Shown one piece after another: positions 49,547 through 58,474 of a DNA stretch of 64,000 nt; position 1 is the first letter of the stretch; each line of letters begins with the position of its first letter. The notes beneath the pieces were generated by a model. The model had not been told where the DNA came from. It saw nothing but the letters and a program-made list of their open reading frames with translations, and did no database searches. The position numbers and the translations under genes were made by a program. Source of the DNA: Kitasatospora xanthocidica. GTDB taxonomy: Bacteria > Actinomycetota > Actinomycetes > Streptomycetales > Streptomycetaceae. The DNA lies in assembly GCF_014656195.1 (NCBI RefSeq), contig NZ_BNBY01000002.1, forward strand, positions 280,351-344,350, in the 5' to 3' direction.

Positions 49547-52380
49547 GGACGCTCTCCTTCGGGTCGGGGCGGGGACAGGGGGCCGCGCGGGCCCTGCGGC
49601 GGCGGGAGGTCGGCGAGTCGGTCGGCGGTCCGGTCGGCGGTCCGGTCGGCGGTCCGGTCGGGACGCCCGTCCTCGGGGCGCAGCCCGCGTGCCCACCCAC
49701 GCTGGAAGGCCGCCATCGCCGCGCGCGCCGCCTCGGGGCTGCGGCCTCCGGGATGGCGGACCTCTGCGCTACCGCCCGTACCGGCGGAGGTGCCCAGGCC
49801 CGTGCCCGGACGCCGGGTGCGCCGGTCCGGGGCCTCCGGGGCCTCGCGCAGTTGCGGTACGAGGCTCGCCTGCCGGGTCCGGCGTGGCAACTCCTCGGGG
49901 TCCGGGACAGGTTGACGATCATCGGACACCCGCAACGGATCCGGTCCCGGCCCCGGCCGCGGCCCCGCCTCGGGACCCGGCTCACGCCCCGGGCGGTACG
50001 GCTGCGGCGGCCCGGACTGCGGACGGGCGGCGGCACCCTGGCCCCCGTCCGCAGCCGGACCGGCCGCCCGGGCACCGGAGGCCCGGGACGGGGGGCGGCG
50101 CGCGGGCGTCCCGGGGTCGGCCCCCGGGACGCCGAACGGCAGCAGCGCCCCACCCTCCGGCGGCGGCCCACCCGCCGCCGGAAGTCCTTCACGGCCCGCA
50201 CGCAGCGGGTAGCCCCCGCCCGTCGGGCCGAACTCCCGCTCAGGCCACACTGGTTGCTCGGGCCCGAGCGGCTGTCCGGGCCCGAGCGGATCCGGATCCT
50301 GCTCGAAGGTCCGGCACCGCCCGTCCGCCGCACCACCCATCACACCGCCCATCACGCCGCCCGCCGTCCCGCCGGCCAGCAGCACGGTGGGCAGCAGGAC
50401 CACGGCGGTGGTGCCGCCGTACGCGGAGGTCACCAGCGAGACCCTGACGTCCTGGCGCCGGGCGAGCCGGCTGACCACGAACAGGCCGAGCCGGTCGCTG
50501 TCGAAGAGGTCGCTCTGCTCGGCCGCGGCGATCCGCCGGTTGGCGGCGGCCAGGGCCTCCGGGCCCATGCCGAGGCCGCGGTCCTCGATCTCCAACGCGT
50601 AGCCGGTGCCGACCTGCTCGCCCCGGATGTGCACCCGGGTGTGCGGCGGGGAGAATCCGGTGGCGTTCTCGACCAGTTCGGCGACCAGGTGGGTGAGGTC
50701 GGCGACGGCGTGCCCGGCGACGGCAGCGCGGGGCAGCGGGTGCACCTCGACCCGGGCGTACTCCTCGACCTCCGAGACCGCCGCGCGCACCACGTCCACC
50801 AGCGGGACGGGCCGGCGCCAGCCCCGGCCGGGGGCGGAGCCGGAGAGGATGATCAGGCCCTCGGCGTGGCGGCGCATGCGGGTGGTGAGGTGGTCGAGCC
50901 GGAACAGGTCGGCCAGCTCGGACGGGTCCTCGGTGCGCCGCTCCATCGCGTCCAGCAAGGTGAGTTGGCGGTGCACCAGGACCTGGCTGCGACGGGCGAG
51001 GTTGACGAACACCCCGGACACCCCGGACAGCACCTCGGCCCGCTCGACCGCCGCCGTGACGGCAGCCCGCTGGACAGTGCCGAGCGCCCGGTGCACCTGG
51101 CCGATCTCATCGCCCCGGCCCGCCGGCCGCGGCGCCTCGGCGTCGATGTCCACCGCCTCCCCCGCGCGCAACTTCCGGATGGTGGCGGGGAGTTTGCGAC
51201 CGGCCAGCTCAAGTGCCGAGTTGCGCAGTCCGATCAGCTCGGTCACCAGGCCGCGTCCGATCTGCACCGAGATCACCAGCGAGGCCACCACGCCGACCAG
51301 CCCGAGCACCACGGCCGTCCCGGCCGGGGTGAACAGGCCCAGGGCGTACGGGTTCCGGCTTTCCGCGGCGACCCTCCCGGCCCGGTCCTCGACGGTGCGC
51401 AGGCCGCTCGCGACGTTCCCGGCGACCATCGCCCACCGGTCCGCCGGCAGCGCGGCGACGGCTGCCCGACCGTCGACGGCCGCGCGGACCCTCTCCTCGT
51501 ACCCGACCAGTTCGCGGTGGTCCTGGCCACCGGTCACGGCGAGCAGTGCCTCCCGGTCGGCGGGGCGCAGGCCGGCGGCGGCGCCCCGCTCGAACTCCCG
51601 TCGGGCGAAGGCCGCGCCGGAGAACTCCCGCAGCTGGTCGTCGGTCGGAGCACCGGAGAGCTGGGCGGCGCGCAGCAGGGCGTCCTCACGGGCCAACAGC
51701 TCGCGTGACCGGGCCAGTTCCAGCAGCACCCGGGCGTCGCCGGCCGCCGGGCCGTCCTGCGGCGGGGTGACGGCACCGGCCGCGGCGAGCGCCCGGTCCA
51801 CCGCCTCGCCGTACGCGCCGTACACCTCGGGCCAGCCGACGCTCCGGGCCAGCACCCGGCCGCGCAGCTCGGGCAAGGTGGCGAGAGCGGCGCCGAGGGC
51901 GTCCAGCCGGCCGGCCGCGTCACCGCCGAGGCCCTGGGCGTCGGCTCGGTTGTAGCCCCGGTCGGGGTGCCGGGGGTCGGGGAACAGCGGGGTGACCGCG
52001 CGGTCGGTGGCGGCGGCGGCCTCGCGCAGGGCGCTCTCCCGGGCGGCGCCGGGGGCGGTCGCCGGGGCGGCCAACAGCTGTCCGGCGGCGGCGCGTTCGG
52101 CCTGCAGCCCGGCGACCGTCCCGGCGACGGGGGTGAGTACGGTGCGCTGGGCGTCGCGCTGGCGCAGCAGGTCCCAGACGCCCTGGGCGGTGGTGACGGT
52201 GGCGAACCCCCACAGGGCGATGACCGAGACCACCGGGACCATCAGCAGGGCGATGATCCGGGCCCGGACGGTCCGGGGGCGCAGCCCGCGCAGCCAGGCG
52301 CCCGGGCGCGGCGGCCGGGCGGGCGGCCCGGCATGGGCACCCCGGCGGGTACCGGGGGCGGTACCGCGGTGTTCTCGCAT
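49543..52380 (-). CDS. Conservon sensor histidine kinase with NIT-type domain (CvnA-like)
   Basis: 945 residues. A membrane helix (IIALLMVPVVSVIALWGFATV, about 42-62) precedes a helical extracellular nitrate/nitrite-sensor-like domain; a second helix (VVLGLVGVVASLVISVQIG, about 355) leads to HAMP-like and histidine-kinase ATPase regions (VAELVENATGFSPP, DRGLGMGPEALAAANRR, RLGLFVVSRLARR). The dimerisation His is in the LVHRQLTLLDAMERR segment. The last 300 residues are Pro/Gly/Arg-rich and disordered, ending in DRTADRTADRTAD repeats. It heads the cvnABCD operon. Confidence 0.9.
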   Translation of the reverse strand: MREHRGTAPGTRRGAHAGPPARPPRPGAWLRGLRPRTVRARIIALLMVPVVSVIALWGFATVTTAQGVWDLLRQRDAQRTVLTPVAGTVAGLQAERAAAGQLLAAPATAPGAARESALREAAAATDRAVTPLFPDPRHPDRGYNRADAQGLGGDAAGRLDALGAALATLPELRGRVLARSVGWPEVYGAYGEAVDRALAAAGAVTPPQDGPAAGDARVLLELARSRELLAREDALLRAAQLSGAPTDDQLREFSGAAFARREFERGAAAGLRPADREALLAVTGGQDHRELVGYEERVRAAVDGRAAVAALPADRWAMVAGNVASGLRTVEDRAGRVAAESRNPYALGLFTPAGTAVVLGLVGVVASLVISVQIGRGLVTELIGLRNSALELAGRKLPATIRKLRAGEAVDIDAEAPRPAGRGDEIGQVHRALGTVQRAAVTAAVERAEVLSGVSGVFVNLARRSQVLVHRQLTLLDAMERRTEDPSELADLFRLDHLTTRMRRHAEGLIILSGSAPGRGWRRPVPLVDVVRAAVSEVEEYARVEVHPLPRAAVAGHAVADLTHLVAELVENATGFSPPHTRVHIRGEQVGTGYALEIEDRGLGMGPEALAAANRRIAAAEQSDLFDSDRLGLFVVSRLARRQDVRVSLVTSAYGGTTAVVLLPTVLLAGGTAGGVMGGVMGGAADGRCRTFEQDPDPLGPGQPLGPEQPVWPEREFGPTGGGYPLRAGREGLPAAGGPPPEGGALLPFGVPGADPGTPARRPPSRASGARAAGPAADGGQGAAARPQSGPPQPYRPGREPGPEAGPRPGPGPDPLRVSDDRQPVPDPEELPRRTRQASLVPQLREAPEAPDRRTRRPGTGLGTSAGTGGSAEVRHPGGRSPEAARAAMAAFQRGWARGLRPEDGRPDRTADRTADRTADRLADLPPPQGPRGPLSPPRPEGERP

Positions 52381-52452
52381 GCGGGGGGAGCCTTTCGAGG
52401 CGGGAAGGGCGGGAGAGGGAGAGGTGCGGGCCGGATGACCTCCGGACGGCGC

Positions 52453-53301
52453 TCAGGCCGCGCGCTCGTGGTGCTCGGCGCTGGGGCGGGCGGGCGCGGG
52501 AGGAGCGGCCTCGGGACGGGCGGCCGCGGCGGGGAACTCCTCGATGGCCAGTTCGCCCGCCTCCCGGTAGCCGGCCCGCTCCTGGGCGGTCGGCGAGAGC
52601 GCGACGAAGGCCGAGGCGAGGAAGAGGAACGAGCCCAGGCCGACGGCGAGCGGGAACACGAACTCCATCGGGGTCGCGCCCCCGAGGCCGGCCCGGGTCG
52701 GCTCCAGCCGGACGTGGACGGCGGCCATGCCGGTGTAGTGCATGCAGCTGACGGCCAGGCCCATGGCCAGCGCGGCGGCCCCGGCCGCGTAGACGTTGCG
52801 GATGGTGACGGCGGCCCAGAGCGCCGCGGTGGCCGCGCCGACCGCGACCAGGACGGACAGCGCGACCGTCCCCGCGTCGTAGCGCAGGCCGCCGTGCATC
52901 CGGACGGCGGCCATGCCGAGGTAGTGCATCGCGGCGACGCCGAGGCCGGTGGTGACGCCGCCGGCCAGCAGGGCGAGGCCGCGGTGCCGGCCGTAGCAGA
53001 CCACGGTCAGGCCGAGGCCGGTGACCAGCACCGCGACCACCAGGCTGAGGACGGTCAGCGGGACGCTGTAGCGCAGCTCGGTGCCGTCGACGGCGAAGCC
53101 GAACATGGCGACGAAGTGCATGGTCCAGATTCCGGAGCCGATCGCGGCGGCGGCGGTGAGCAGCCAGTTGCGCCGGGCGGAACCGGTCGCGGCCAGGCCG
53201 CGCAGGGTGCAGCGCAGCCCGAGGGCGGCACCCGCGCAGGCCATCAGGTACGAGAGGACGGGGGTCAGCCAGCCGAGGCTGAGGTGGTTGAGGGTGCCCA
53301 T
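52453..53301 (-). CDS. MHYT-domain membrane protein
   Basis: 282 residues with seven predicted helices and repeated MHYT motifs (WTMHFVAMFG, AMHYLGMAAV, CMHYTGMAAV), which are proposed to bind copper and sense O2, CO or NO. The C-terminus is a Glu/Ala/Pro tail. In other actinomycetes MHYT proteins pair with conservons or diguanylate cyclases; no GGDEF domain is seen. ATG 53301 has GGAGG just upstream. It is 72 bases upstream of cvnA and likely cotranscribed. Confidence 0.9.
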   Translation of the reverse strand: MGTLNHLSLGWLTPVLSYLMACAGAALGLRCTLRGLAATGSARRNWLLTAAAAIGSGIWTMHFVAMFGFAVDGTELRYSVPLTVLSLVVAVLVTGLGLTVVCYGRHRGLALLAGGVTTGLGVAAMHYLGMAAVRMHGGLRYDAGTVALSVLVAVGAATAALWAAVTIRNVYAAGAAALAMGLAVSCMHYTGMAAVHVRLEPTRAGLGGATPMEFVFPLAVGLGSFLFLASAFVALSPTAQERAGYREAGELAIEEFPAAAARPEAAPPAPARPSAEHHERAA

Positions 53302-53578
53302 GGGACCTCCGGTCGACCGGTCGGGCCCGGGGCGGTACGCGGTGCGCCCGGGCACCCCGGGCCGGGCGGACTCCATGCGACCGGCGGCGAGGTCTCGTCC
53401 TGTTCAGGTCTCGTCATATGCCAGCCGCATGTGCGCTTTCGGCCTGGGGTGCGTGGGACGCTATCGAGCGGCCGGAAACTGCCACCCGAAGATCTGAAAA
53501 GCTGCCCGCAGGCGGCGGGTGATGTGTTCGAATGACCCGGTCGTGTGCCCGGACCGTGGACACCGCGCCGAGCCGCGG
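53302..53578. other. Upstream region of MHYT-cvn operon
   Basis: About 275 bases. GGTCTCGTC occurs as a direct repeat at 53391-53399 and 53407-53415, 16 bases apart, a possible activator site. No gene is supported, and the heptad array follows. Confidence 0.4.
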
Positions 53579-53707
53579 CGAACAGATGACAACAGACAGC
53601 GGACAGATAACAGACTCTGAAATCTGTCCGCTGTTATCTGTCCGCTGTCTGTTGTCCGCCGGCCGCAGTCTTCTGCCCGCCGACCCCCGTCAGCCACCAG
53701 CCGTCAG
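53579..53707. repeat. Heptad-repeat hairpin array, copy 5
   Basis: Left units CGAACAG, ATGACAA, CAGACAG, CGGACAG and ATAACAG (53579-53613), centre ACTCTGAAAT (53614-53623), right units CTGTCCG, CTGTTAT, CTGTCCG, CTGTCTG, TTGTCCG and then decaying units to CCGTCAG at 53701-53707. That last unit contains TCA, the reverse-strand stop of the P450 gene, in the same register as in the other copies. Confidence 0.85.
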
Positions 53708-55068
53708 CCGCCGGCCGTCACCCGGATCCGCATCGGGCTCGCCGCCCGCAGGGTGATCCCCTGGGCGAGTGCCACCCGACGGTCCACCGCCTCCACCTCG
53801 AAGTCCCGCAGCAGCACGCCCAGCGTCAGCACCGATTCCAGCATCGAGAAGTGCTGCCCGATGCACGCCCGCGGCCCACCGCCGAAGGGGAACCAGGCGT
53901 AACGGTGCCGGGCCTTCTCCTCCTCCGGCAGGAAGCGGTCCGGGTCGAAGCGCTCCGGGTCCGCCCAGTGGTCGGGGTGCCGGTGGGTGACCAGCGGCGC
54001 CACGACGACCTGTGCCCCCGCCGGGATGACGTACCCGTCGACGACGGTCTCGTCGACCGCCCGCCGGCCGACCAGCGACGCCGCCGGGTAGAGCCGCATC
54101 GCTTCCTTCAGCACCCGGGTGAGGTACGGCAGCGCCTCCAGGTCCGCCGCGGTCGGCGCCCGCCCGGCCAGGACGGTCCGCGCCTCCTCCTGGGCGAGCT
54201 TCCGCTGCTCCGGGTGCTTGGCCAGCAGGTGCAGCGCGAACGCCAGCGAGGTCGCCGTGGTTTCATGCCCGGCGACCAGGAACACGAGTACCTGGTCCCG
54301 GAGTTCGGCCGGGTCCAGCCGCTCCCCGTCCTCGCCGCGTGCCCGCCCGAGCAGGGTGAGCAGGTCGTCCGCGTCCTCGTCGCCGCTGCCGCGCGCGGCA
54401 CGTTCCGCGATGATCCGGTCGCAGACCTCGTACAGCGCCCGCTGCGCTCCGAGACCGCGCCGGTTGCCCGGGGTCGGCCAGGTGCGCGGGAAGCGGACCG
54501 GGGCGAAGCCGCGCTCCTTGACGTACTCGCCGAGCAACGGGAAGTTGTGGTGGACCACCTCCGCCGCCTCCTCGACGTCCGCGCCGAAGAGGATCCGCGC
54601 GACGGCCCGCATCGTGTACCGCGACATCTCCTCCGCCGCGTCCACCACCCCGTCCGGGGCGGCCCGCCACCGCTCGGTCAGCGACTGCGCCTCCTGCGCG
54701 ATCACGTCCGCGTAGCCGTCCACCCGGCGGCGGGTGAACAGCGGCTGGATCAGCCGGCGCTGGCGCTGGTAGTCAGCGTCCTGGCTGGTCAGCAGCCCGT
54801 TGCCGACGCTGGTCCGCAGCTCGTCGTAGAAGGCGCTCTCCTTGCGGAAGTTGGCCGCCTCGCCGCCGAGTACCTGCTGGACGCCGTCCGGGGAGAAGAT
54901 CGCGTAGAACTCGACCCGGAGACCGGGCGGACCGGCCTGGAGCCGCACCACGTCCCCGTGGTCGCGGCGGGCCGCGAGGTAGGTGCGCAACGGACGGCGG
55001 GTGAGGTCGAACAGCGATCCCACCAGGGGGTTCCCGGCCGGTCCGGGTACGGCGGTAGTGGCGGCCAT
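53704..55068 (-). CDS. Cytochrome P450 (CYP102/CYP4-like class)
   Basis: 454 residues. I-helix AGHETTATSLAF (about 262), ExxR KEAMR (about 318) and the heme loop FPFGGGPRACIGQHF (Cys about residue 400). Long-chain or terpenoid hydroxylation is typical of this eukaryote-like class. It is unrelated in sequence to the CYP121-like P450. GAAGGAG before the ATG fixes the start. No ferredoxin adjoins. Its TGA stop coincides with the end of heptad array 5. A TetR-type imperfect palindrome (CTAC-N6-GTAG, 55107-55120) lies upstream. Confidence 0.92.
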   Translation of the reverse strand: MAATTAVPGPAGNPLVGSLFDLTRRPLRTYLAARRDHGDVVRLQAGPPGLRVEFYAIFSPDGVQQVLGGEAANFRKESAFYDELRTSVGNGLLTSQDADYQRQRRLIQPLFTRRRVDGYADVIAQEAQSLTERWRAAPDGVVDAAEEMSRYTMRAVARILFGADVEEAAEVVHHNFPLLGEYVKERGFAPVRFPRTWPTPGNRRGLGAQRALYEVCDRIIAERAARGSGDEDADDLLTLLGRARGEDGERLDPAELRDQVLVFLVAGHETTATSLAFALHLLAKHPEQRKLAQEEARTVLAGRAPTAADLEALPYLTRVLKEAMRLYPAASLVGRRAVDETVVDGYVIPAGAQVVVAPLVTHRHPDHWADPERFDPDRFLPEEEKARHRYAWFPFGGGPRACIGQHFSMLESVLTLGVLLRDFEVEAVDRRVALAQGITLRAASPMRIRVTAGG

Positions 55069-55106
55069 GAGCGACTCCTTCTGCACAGGGATGCGCACCG
55101 TCGACT

Positions 55107-55120
55107 CTACTGACGGGTAG
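55107..55120. promoter_or_regulatory. Short inverted repeat upstream of the P450 gene
   Basis: CTAC-TGACGG-GTAG, extended imperfectly to GACTCTAC and GTAGTC. It lies 40-50 bases before the P450 start and adjoins a possible -35 (TTGACT on the minus strand, 55119-55124). A repressor site is possible. Confidence 0.35.
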
Positions 55121-55157
55121 TCAATACCGGAAGGAGTGGGCGGCCGCCACCCGGCTC

Positions 55158-56225
55158 CTACTCGTACTCGGTGCCGCCCTTGCGCGTCAGATAGGCGTCG
55201 CTGACCACCTTGGCGATCGCCCGGGCGCCGAGCACCGGGCTCCACCGCTCGGTCACCGGCCGCACCACGACGCCCTCGCGCAGGTGGAGTTCGCGACCGG
55301 AGAGGGTCTCCTTGCCGCGGGCGTGCCCCAGCACGACCTCCGGGTCGAACGGGCCGCGCCACAGCTCGGGCACCAACGGCAGTTCACCGTCCAGCAGTTC
55401 GGGCGCGGACAGCCAGACCAGCTGACCGTCCACGACGGCCGACACGTCGAACGCCGCGTACCCGGGCCGGTCGGTGCGCGAGGAGGCGCCGTAGCTCAGG
55501 TCCTGCACGCCCTCCCCGAAGACCTCGCCGAAGATGCCGACCCGCTCGGCGCCGAGCCGCTCCGCCAGCCGGGCCGCCACCGCCGGGATGTCGTGGGCGC
55601 GCACCGCCCGCCAGTAGAGGTTGCGCTCGTCCTCGACCAGCGCGAGGCCCTGCGCGCCGATCCCCTTGGACGACACCCGCGTCTCGCCGGTCGCGGCGGT
55701 GTACGTGACCAGGCAGCAGCTGCCGTGCAGCTTCTCGGTCAGCACCACCGGCTCGCCGGGCTCGAAGACGTCGGGGTAGCGCTTGAGGTTCTCGATGTCC
55801 ACCCAGGGCAGCAGGTCCGGGGCGCTGACCACGTCGCCGCTCATCGACGTCGGCACCGGAGGCTGCCACTTGACCACGCCGAGCAGCTCGGCGAAGTCCT
55901 CGCCGCGCTCGGCCGCGGCGGCCAGGTCGGTGCCGGCGAGCGCGGCGGGACGGCAGACGATGCCCTGCGACAGCTCGCCGCGCAGCCGTACCGCCTTCAC
56001 CCGGTTCGCCGCGGCGCCGGCCAGCTTTCCGGTCAGCCCCAGCTCCGCGATCAACTCCTCGGGGAGCACCGACTGTTCGGGGATGTAGACGGCGTGGTCA
56101 CCGGTCCGGTACACACCCTTCGCGACCACCGCCCGGTAGAGGCCGACCTGTGCGAGCTCCAGGGCATCGGCGTTCGGGTGCTCCAGGACGGTCAGCTTCT
56201 CGACGGTGACGCGCAGCGTGGACAT
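55158..56225 (-). CDS. RNA ligase, Rnl5 (DraRnl) family
   Basis: 355 residues. N-terminal OB-like module (residues 1-100, with ALELAQVGLYRAVVAKGVYRTGD), then the adenylyltransferase domain with active-site Lys165 in TEKLHGS (KxHG form of the covalent nucleotidyl transferase motif), FGEVFGEGV, and the late VVVRPVTERW. The position and motif match Deinococcus radiodurans RNA ligase as I recall it, which seals RNA nicks with ATP and needs a DNA-like template side. A housekeeping RNA repair role is inferred. GGAGGAG before the ATG fixes the start. Confidence 0.88.
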   Translation of the reverse strand: MSTLRVTVEKLTVLEHPNADALELAQVGLYRAVVAKGVYRTGDHAVYIPEQSVLPEELIAELGLTGKLAGAAANRVKAVRLRGELSQGIVCRPAALAGTDLAAAAERGEDFAELLGVVKWQPPVPTSMSGDVVSAPDLLPWVDIENLKRYPDVFEPGEPVVLTEKLHGSCCLVTYTAATGETRVSSKGIGAQGLALVEDERNLYWRAVRAHDIPAVAARLAERLGAERVGIFGEVFGEGVQDLSYGASSRTDRPGYAAFDVSAVVDGQLVWLSAPELLDGELPLVPELWRGPFDPEVVLGHARGKETLSGRELHLREGVVVRPVTERWSPVLGARAIAKVVSDAYLTRKGGTEYE

Positions 56226-56593
56226 GGGACGGACTCCTCCCCTTGGTTCGACCGTGGCGGCGCGACCGCGCGGCCCGGTCGCGGACGGTCACCACTCTGG
56301 CCGCTCACCTCTCCCGGCGCGACGCATTTTCCGCGCGCCCCCAGCTCACGCCGGCTCGCCCCAGAGCACCCCAGCGCGCCCCCGACCGCTCCGGGAGCAC
56401 CCGGCAACCACCCCCGCCCGTCACCCCTTTTGAGCCATCCCACAGCGGCCCCGGCACCCCCGCCCGTCACCGCCTGTGCAAAGAGACAGAGGATTTATCG
56501 CTCGCATATGCGGCACTATGATCGCCGTAATGGCCGCAGCTGCGGCCACGCCCTCGCGCCCCTCCCGGCGCGCACCCCGGAGGGGAAGCACCG
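56226..56593. promoter_or_regulatory. modA upstream region with candidate operator
   Basis: About 370 bases. The palindrome CGCATATGCG lies at 56503-56512, inside an AT-richer stretch (TTTATCGCTC... to TATGATCG) close to modA. It may bind a molybdate-responsive regulator, but no modE-like gene adjoins. The rest is C-rich and shows nothing recognised. Confidence 0.4.
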
Positions 56594-57475
56594 ATGAGTA
56601 CCACCGGCACCACCCGCAGACTCGCCGTCGCCGCCGCCGCCGCGGCCCTCGTCCTCAGCCTCGGGGCCACCGCCTGCGGCAGCGACGGCGGCACGTCCTC
56701 GGCCTCCTCCAGCTCGGCCGCCGCCTCCGCGAACTCCGCCGGTTCCACCGGTTCCACCGCTTCCGGCGCTTCCGCCACGGGCAGCGGGGTGCCGAAGGCC
56801 AGCGGCGCCATCACCGTCTTCGCCGCCGCCTCGCTCAAGGAGACCTTCACCGAGCTCGGCAAGAAGTTCGAGGCCGCCAACCCGGCCAGCAAGGTCACCT
56901 TCAACTTCGGCGGCAGCTCCGCCCTCGCGACCAGCATCAACTCCGGTGCCCCGGCGGACGTGTTCGCCGCCGCCAGCCCGGCCACCATGAAGACCGTGAC
57001 CGACGCGGGCGGCGCGAGCGGCCAGCCGGCGACCTTCGTCAAGAACACGCTCACCATCGCCGTGCCCAAGGGCAACCCCAAGCACGTCGCCGGCCTCAAG
57101 GACCTCACCGCCTCCGGGGTGAAGGTCGCGCTGTGCGCGAAGGAGGTGCCCTGCGGCGCCGCCGCGCAGACCGCGCTCAAGGCCGCCGGCCTCGACCTCA
57201 CCCCGGTCACCCTGGAACAGGACGTCAAGGGCGCCCTCACCAAGGTCGAACTCGGCGAGGTCGACGCCTCGCTGGTGTACAAGACCGATGTGCGGGCCGA
57301 TGCTGCGAAGATCGACGGTGTGGACTTCCCCGAGGCCGACAAGGCCGTGAACGACTACCCGATCGCCGCGCTCGCCAAGGCGCCGAACAAGGACGGCGCC
57401 GCCGCCTTCGTCGCGTACGTCCAGTCGCCCGAGGCCAAGCAGGTGCTGACCGCGGCGGGCTTCCAGGCGCCGTGA
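56594..57475 (+). CDS. modA: Molybdate ABC transporter substrate-binding lipoprotein
   Basis: 293 residues. Signal peptide ends in lipobox ATAC (about residue 28); a Ser/Ala-rich spacer follows; then the ModA fold: ITVFAAASLKETFTELG, NFGGSSALATSI (oxyanion loop), GAPADVFAAAS, LTIAVPKGN and GEVDASLVYKTD. The oxyanion-binding Ser and Tyr positions are kept. GGAGGGG before the ATG. First of modABC. Confidence 0.94.
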   Translation: MSTTGTTRRLAVAAAAAALVLSLGATACGSDGGTSSASSSSAAASANSAGSTGSTASGASATGSGVPKASGAITVFAAASLKETFTELGKKFEAANPASKVTFNFGGSSALATSINSGAPADVFAAASPATMKTVTDAGGASGQPATFVKNTLTIAVPKGNPKHVAGLKDLTASGVKVALCAKEVPCGAAAQTALKAAGLDLTPVTLEQDVKGALTKVELGEVDASLVYKTDVRADAAKIDGVDFPEADKAVNDYPIAALAKAPNKDGAAAFVAYVQSPEAKQVLTAAGFQAP

Positions 57476-58377
57476 ACGACCGCACCACCGCCGGCTCCGG
57501 GAAGAGCGACGCGGCCGGACCCACGGGCCCGGCAGGACCCGCAGACCCGGCGGGACCCGCGCAGGCCCTGCCGCGCCGCCGTCGGCGCCGGTCGCGCACG
57601 CACCGGGTCCCGGTCACCCTGCTGCTCCCGGCGCTGCTCGGGCTGGCGTTCCTGATCCTCCCGCTGGTCGGGCTGCTGGTCCGGGCGCCGTGGAGCGGCC
57701 TGTCCGAGCAGCTCACCAGCACCGCCGTCTGGGAGGCGCTGCGTCTGTCGCTGATCAGCGCGACGGCGGCCACCGCCGTGTCGCTGGTCCTCGGCGTCCC
57801 GCTGGCCTGGCTACTCGCCCGCACCGAGCTGCCGGGCCGGCGGGTGATCCGGGCGCTGGTCACCCTGCCGCTGGTGCTGCCGCCGGTGGTCGGCGGTGTG
57901 GCGCTGCTGCTGGTGCTCGGGCGGCGCGGCATCGTCGGCTCCTGGCTGGACTCGGCGTTCGGCATCACGCTGCCGTTCACCACCACCGGGGTCGTGATCG
58001 CCGAGGCCTTCGTGGCGATGCCGTTCCTGGTGATCAGCGTCGAGGGCGCGCTGCGGGCCGCCGACCCCCGCTACGAGGAGGCGGCCGCGACCCTGGGCGC
58101 CTCCCGGCTGACCGCGTTCCGGCGGGTCACCCTGCCGCTGATCGCCCCGGGGATCGCCGCCGGAGCGGTCCTGGCCTGGGCCCGGGCGCTCGGCGAGTTC
58201 GGGGCGACGATCACCTTCGCGGGCAACTTCCCCGGCCGTACCCAGACCATGCCGCTGGCCGTCTACCTGGCCATGGAGTCCGACCCGCAGGCCGCGATCG
58301 CGCTGTCGCTGGTGCTGCTGGTGGTCTCCGTCGCGGTCCTGGCGGGCCTGCGCGACCGCTGGCTGTCGACGCCGTGA
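57472..58377 (+). CDS. modB: Molybdate ABC transporter permease
   Basis: 301 residues, about six helices from residue 45, with the inner-membrane loop signature EAAATLGASRLTAFRRVTLPL (EAA motif, about residue 200) that contacts ModC. A Gly/Pro/Ala-rich 40-residue N-terminus precedes helix 1. GTG overlaps the modA stop (GTGA). Confidence 0.94.
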   Translation: MNDRTTAGSGKSDAAGPTGPAGPADPAGPAQALPRRRRRRSRTHRVPVTLLLPALLGLAFLILPLVGLLVRAPWSGLSEQLTSTAVWEALRLSLISATAATAVSLVLGVPLAWLLARTELPGRRVIRALVTLPLVLPPVVGGVALLLVLGRRGIVGSWLDSAFGITLPFTTTGVVIAEAFVAMPFLVISVEGALRAADPRYEEAAATLGASRLTAFRRVTLPLIAPGIAAGAVLAWARALGEFGATITFAGNFPGRTQTMPLAVYLAMESDPQAAIALSLVLLVVSVAVLAGLRDRWLSTP

Positions 58378-58474
58378 CGCCGCCCGCCACCACCCCCGCC
58401 TCCTCGGACGCCTCCCTCGACGTCTCCCCTGACGTCTCCTCGGCCACCCCCTCGGACACCTGGACGCCGACCCG

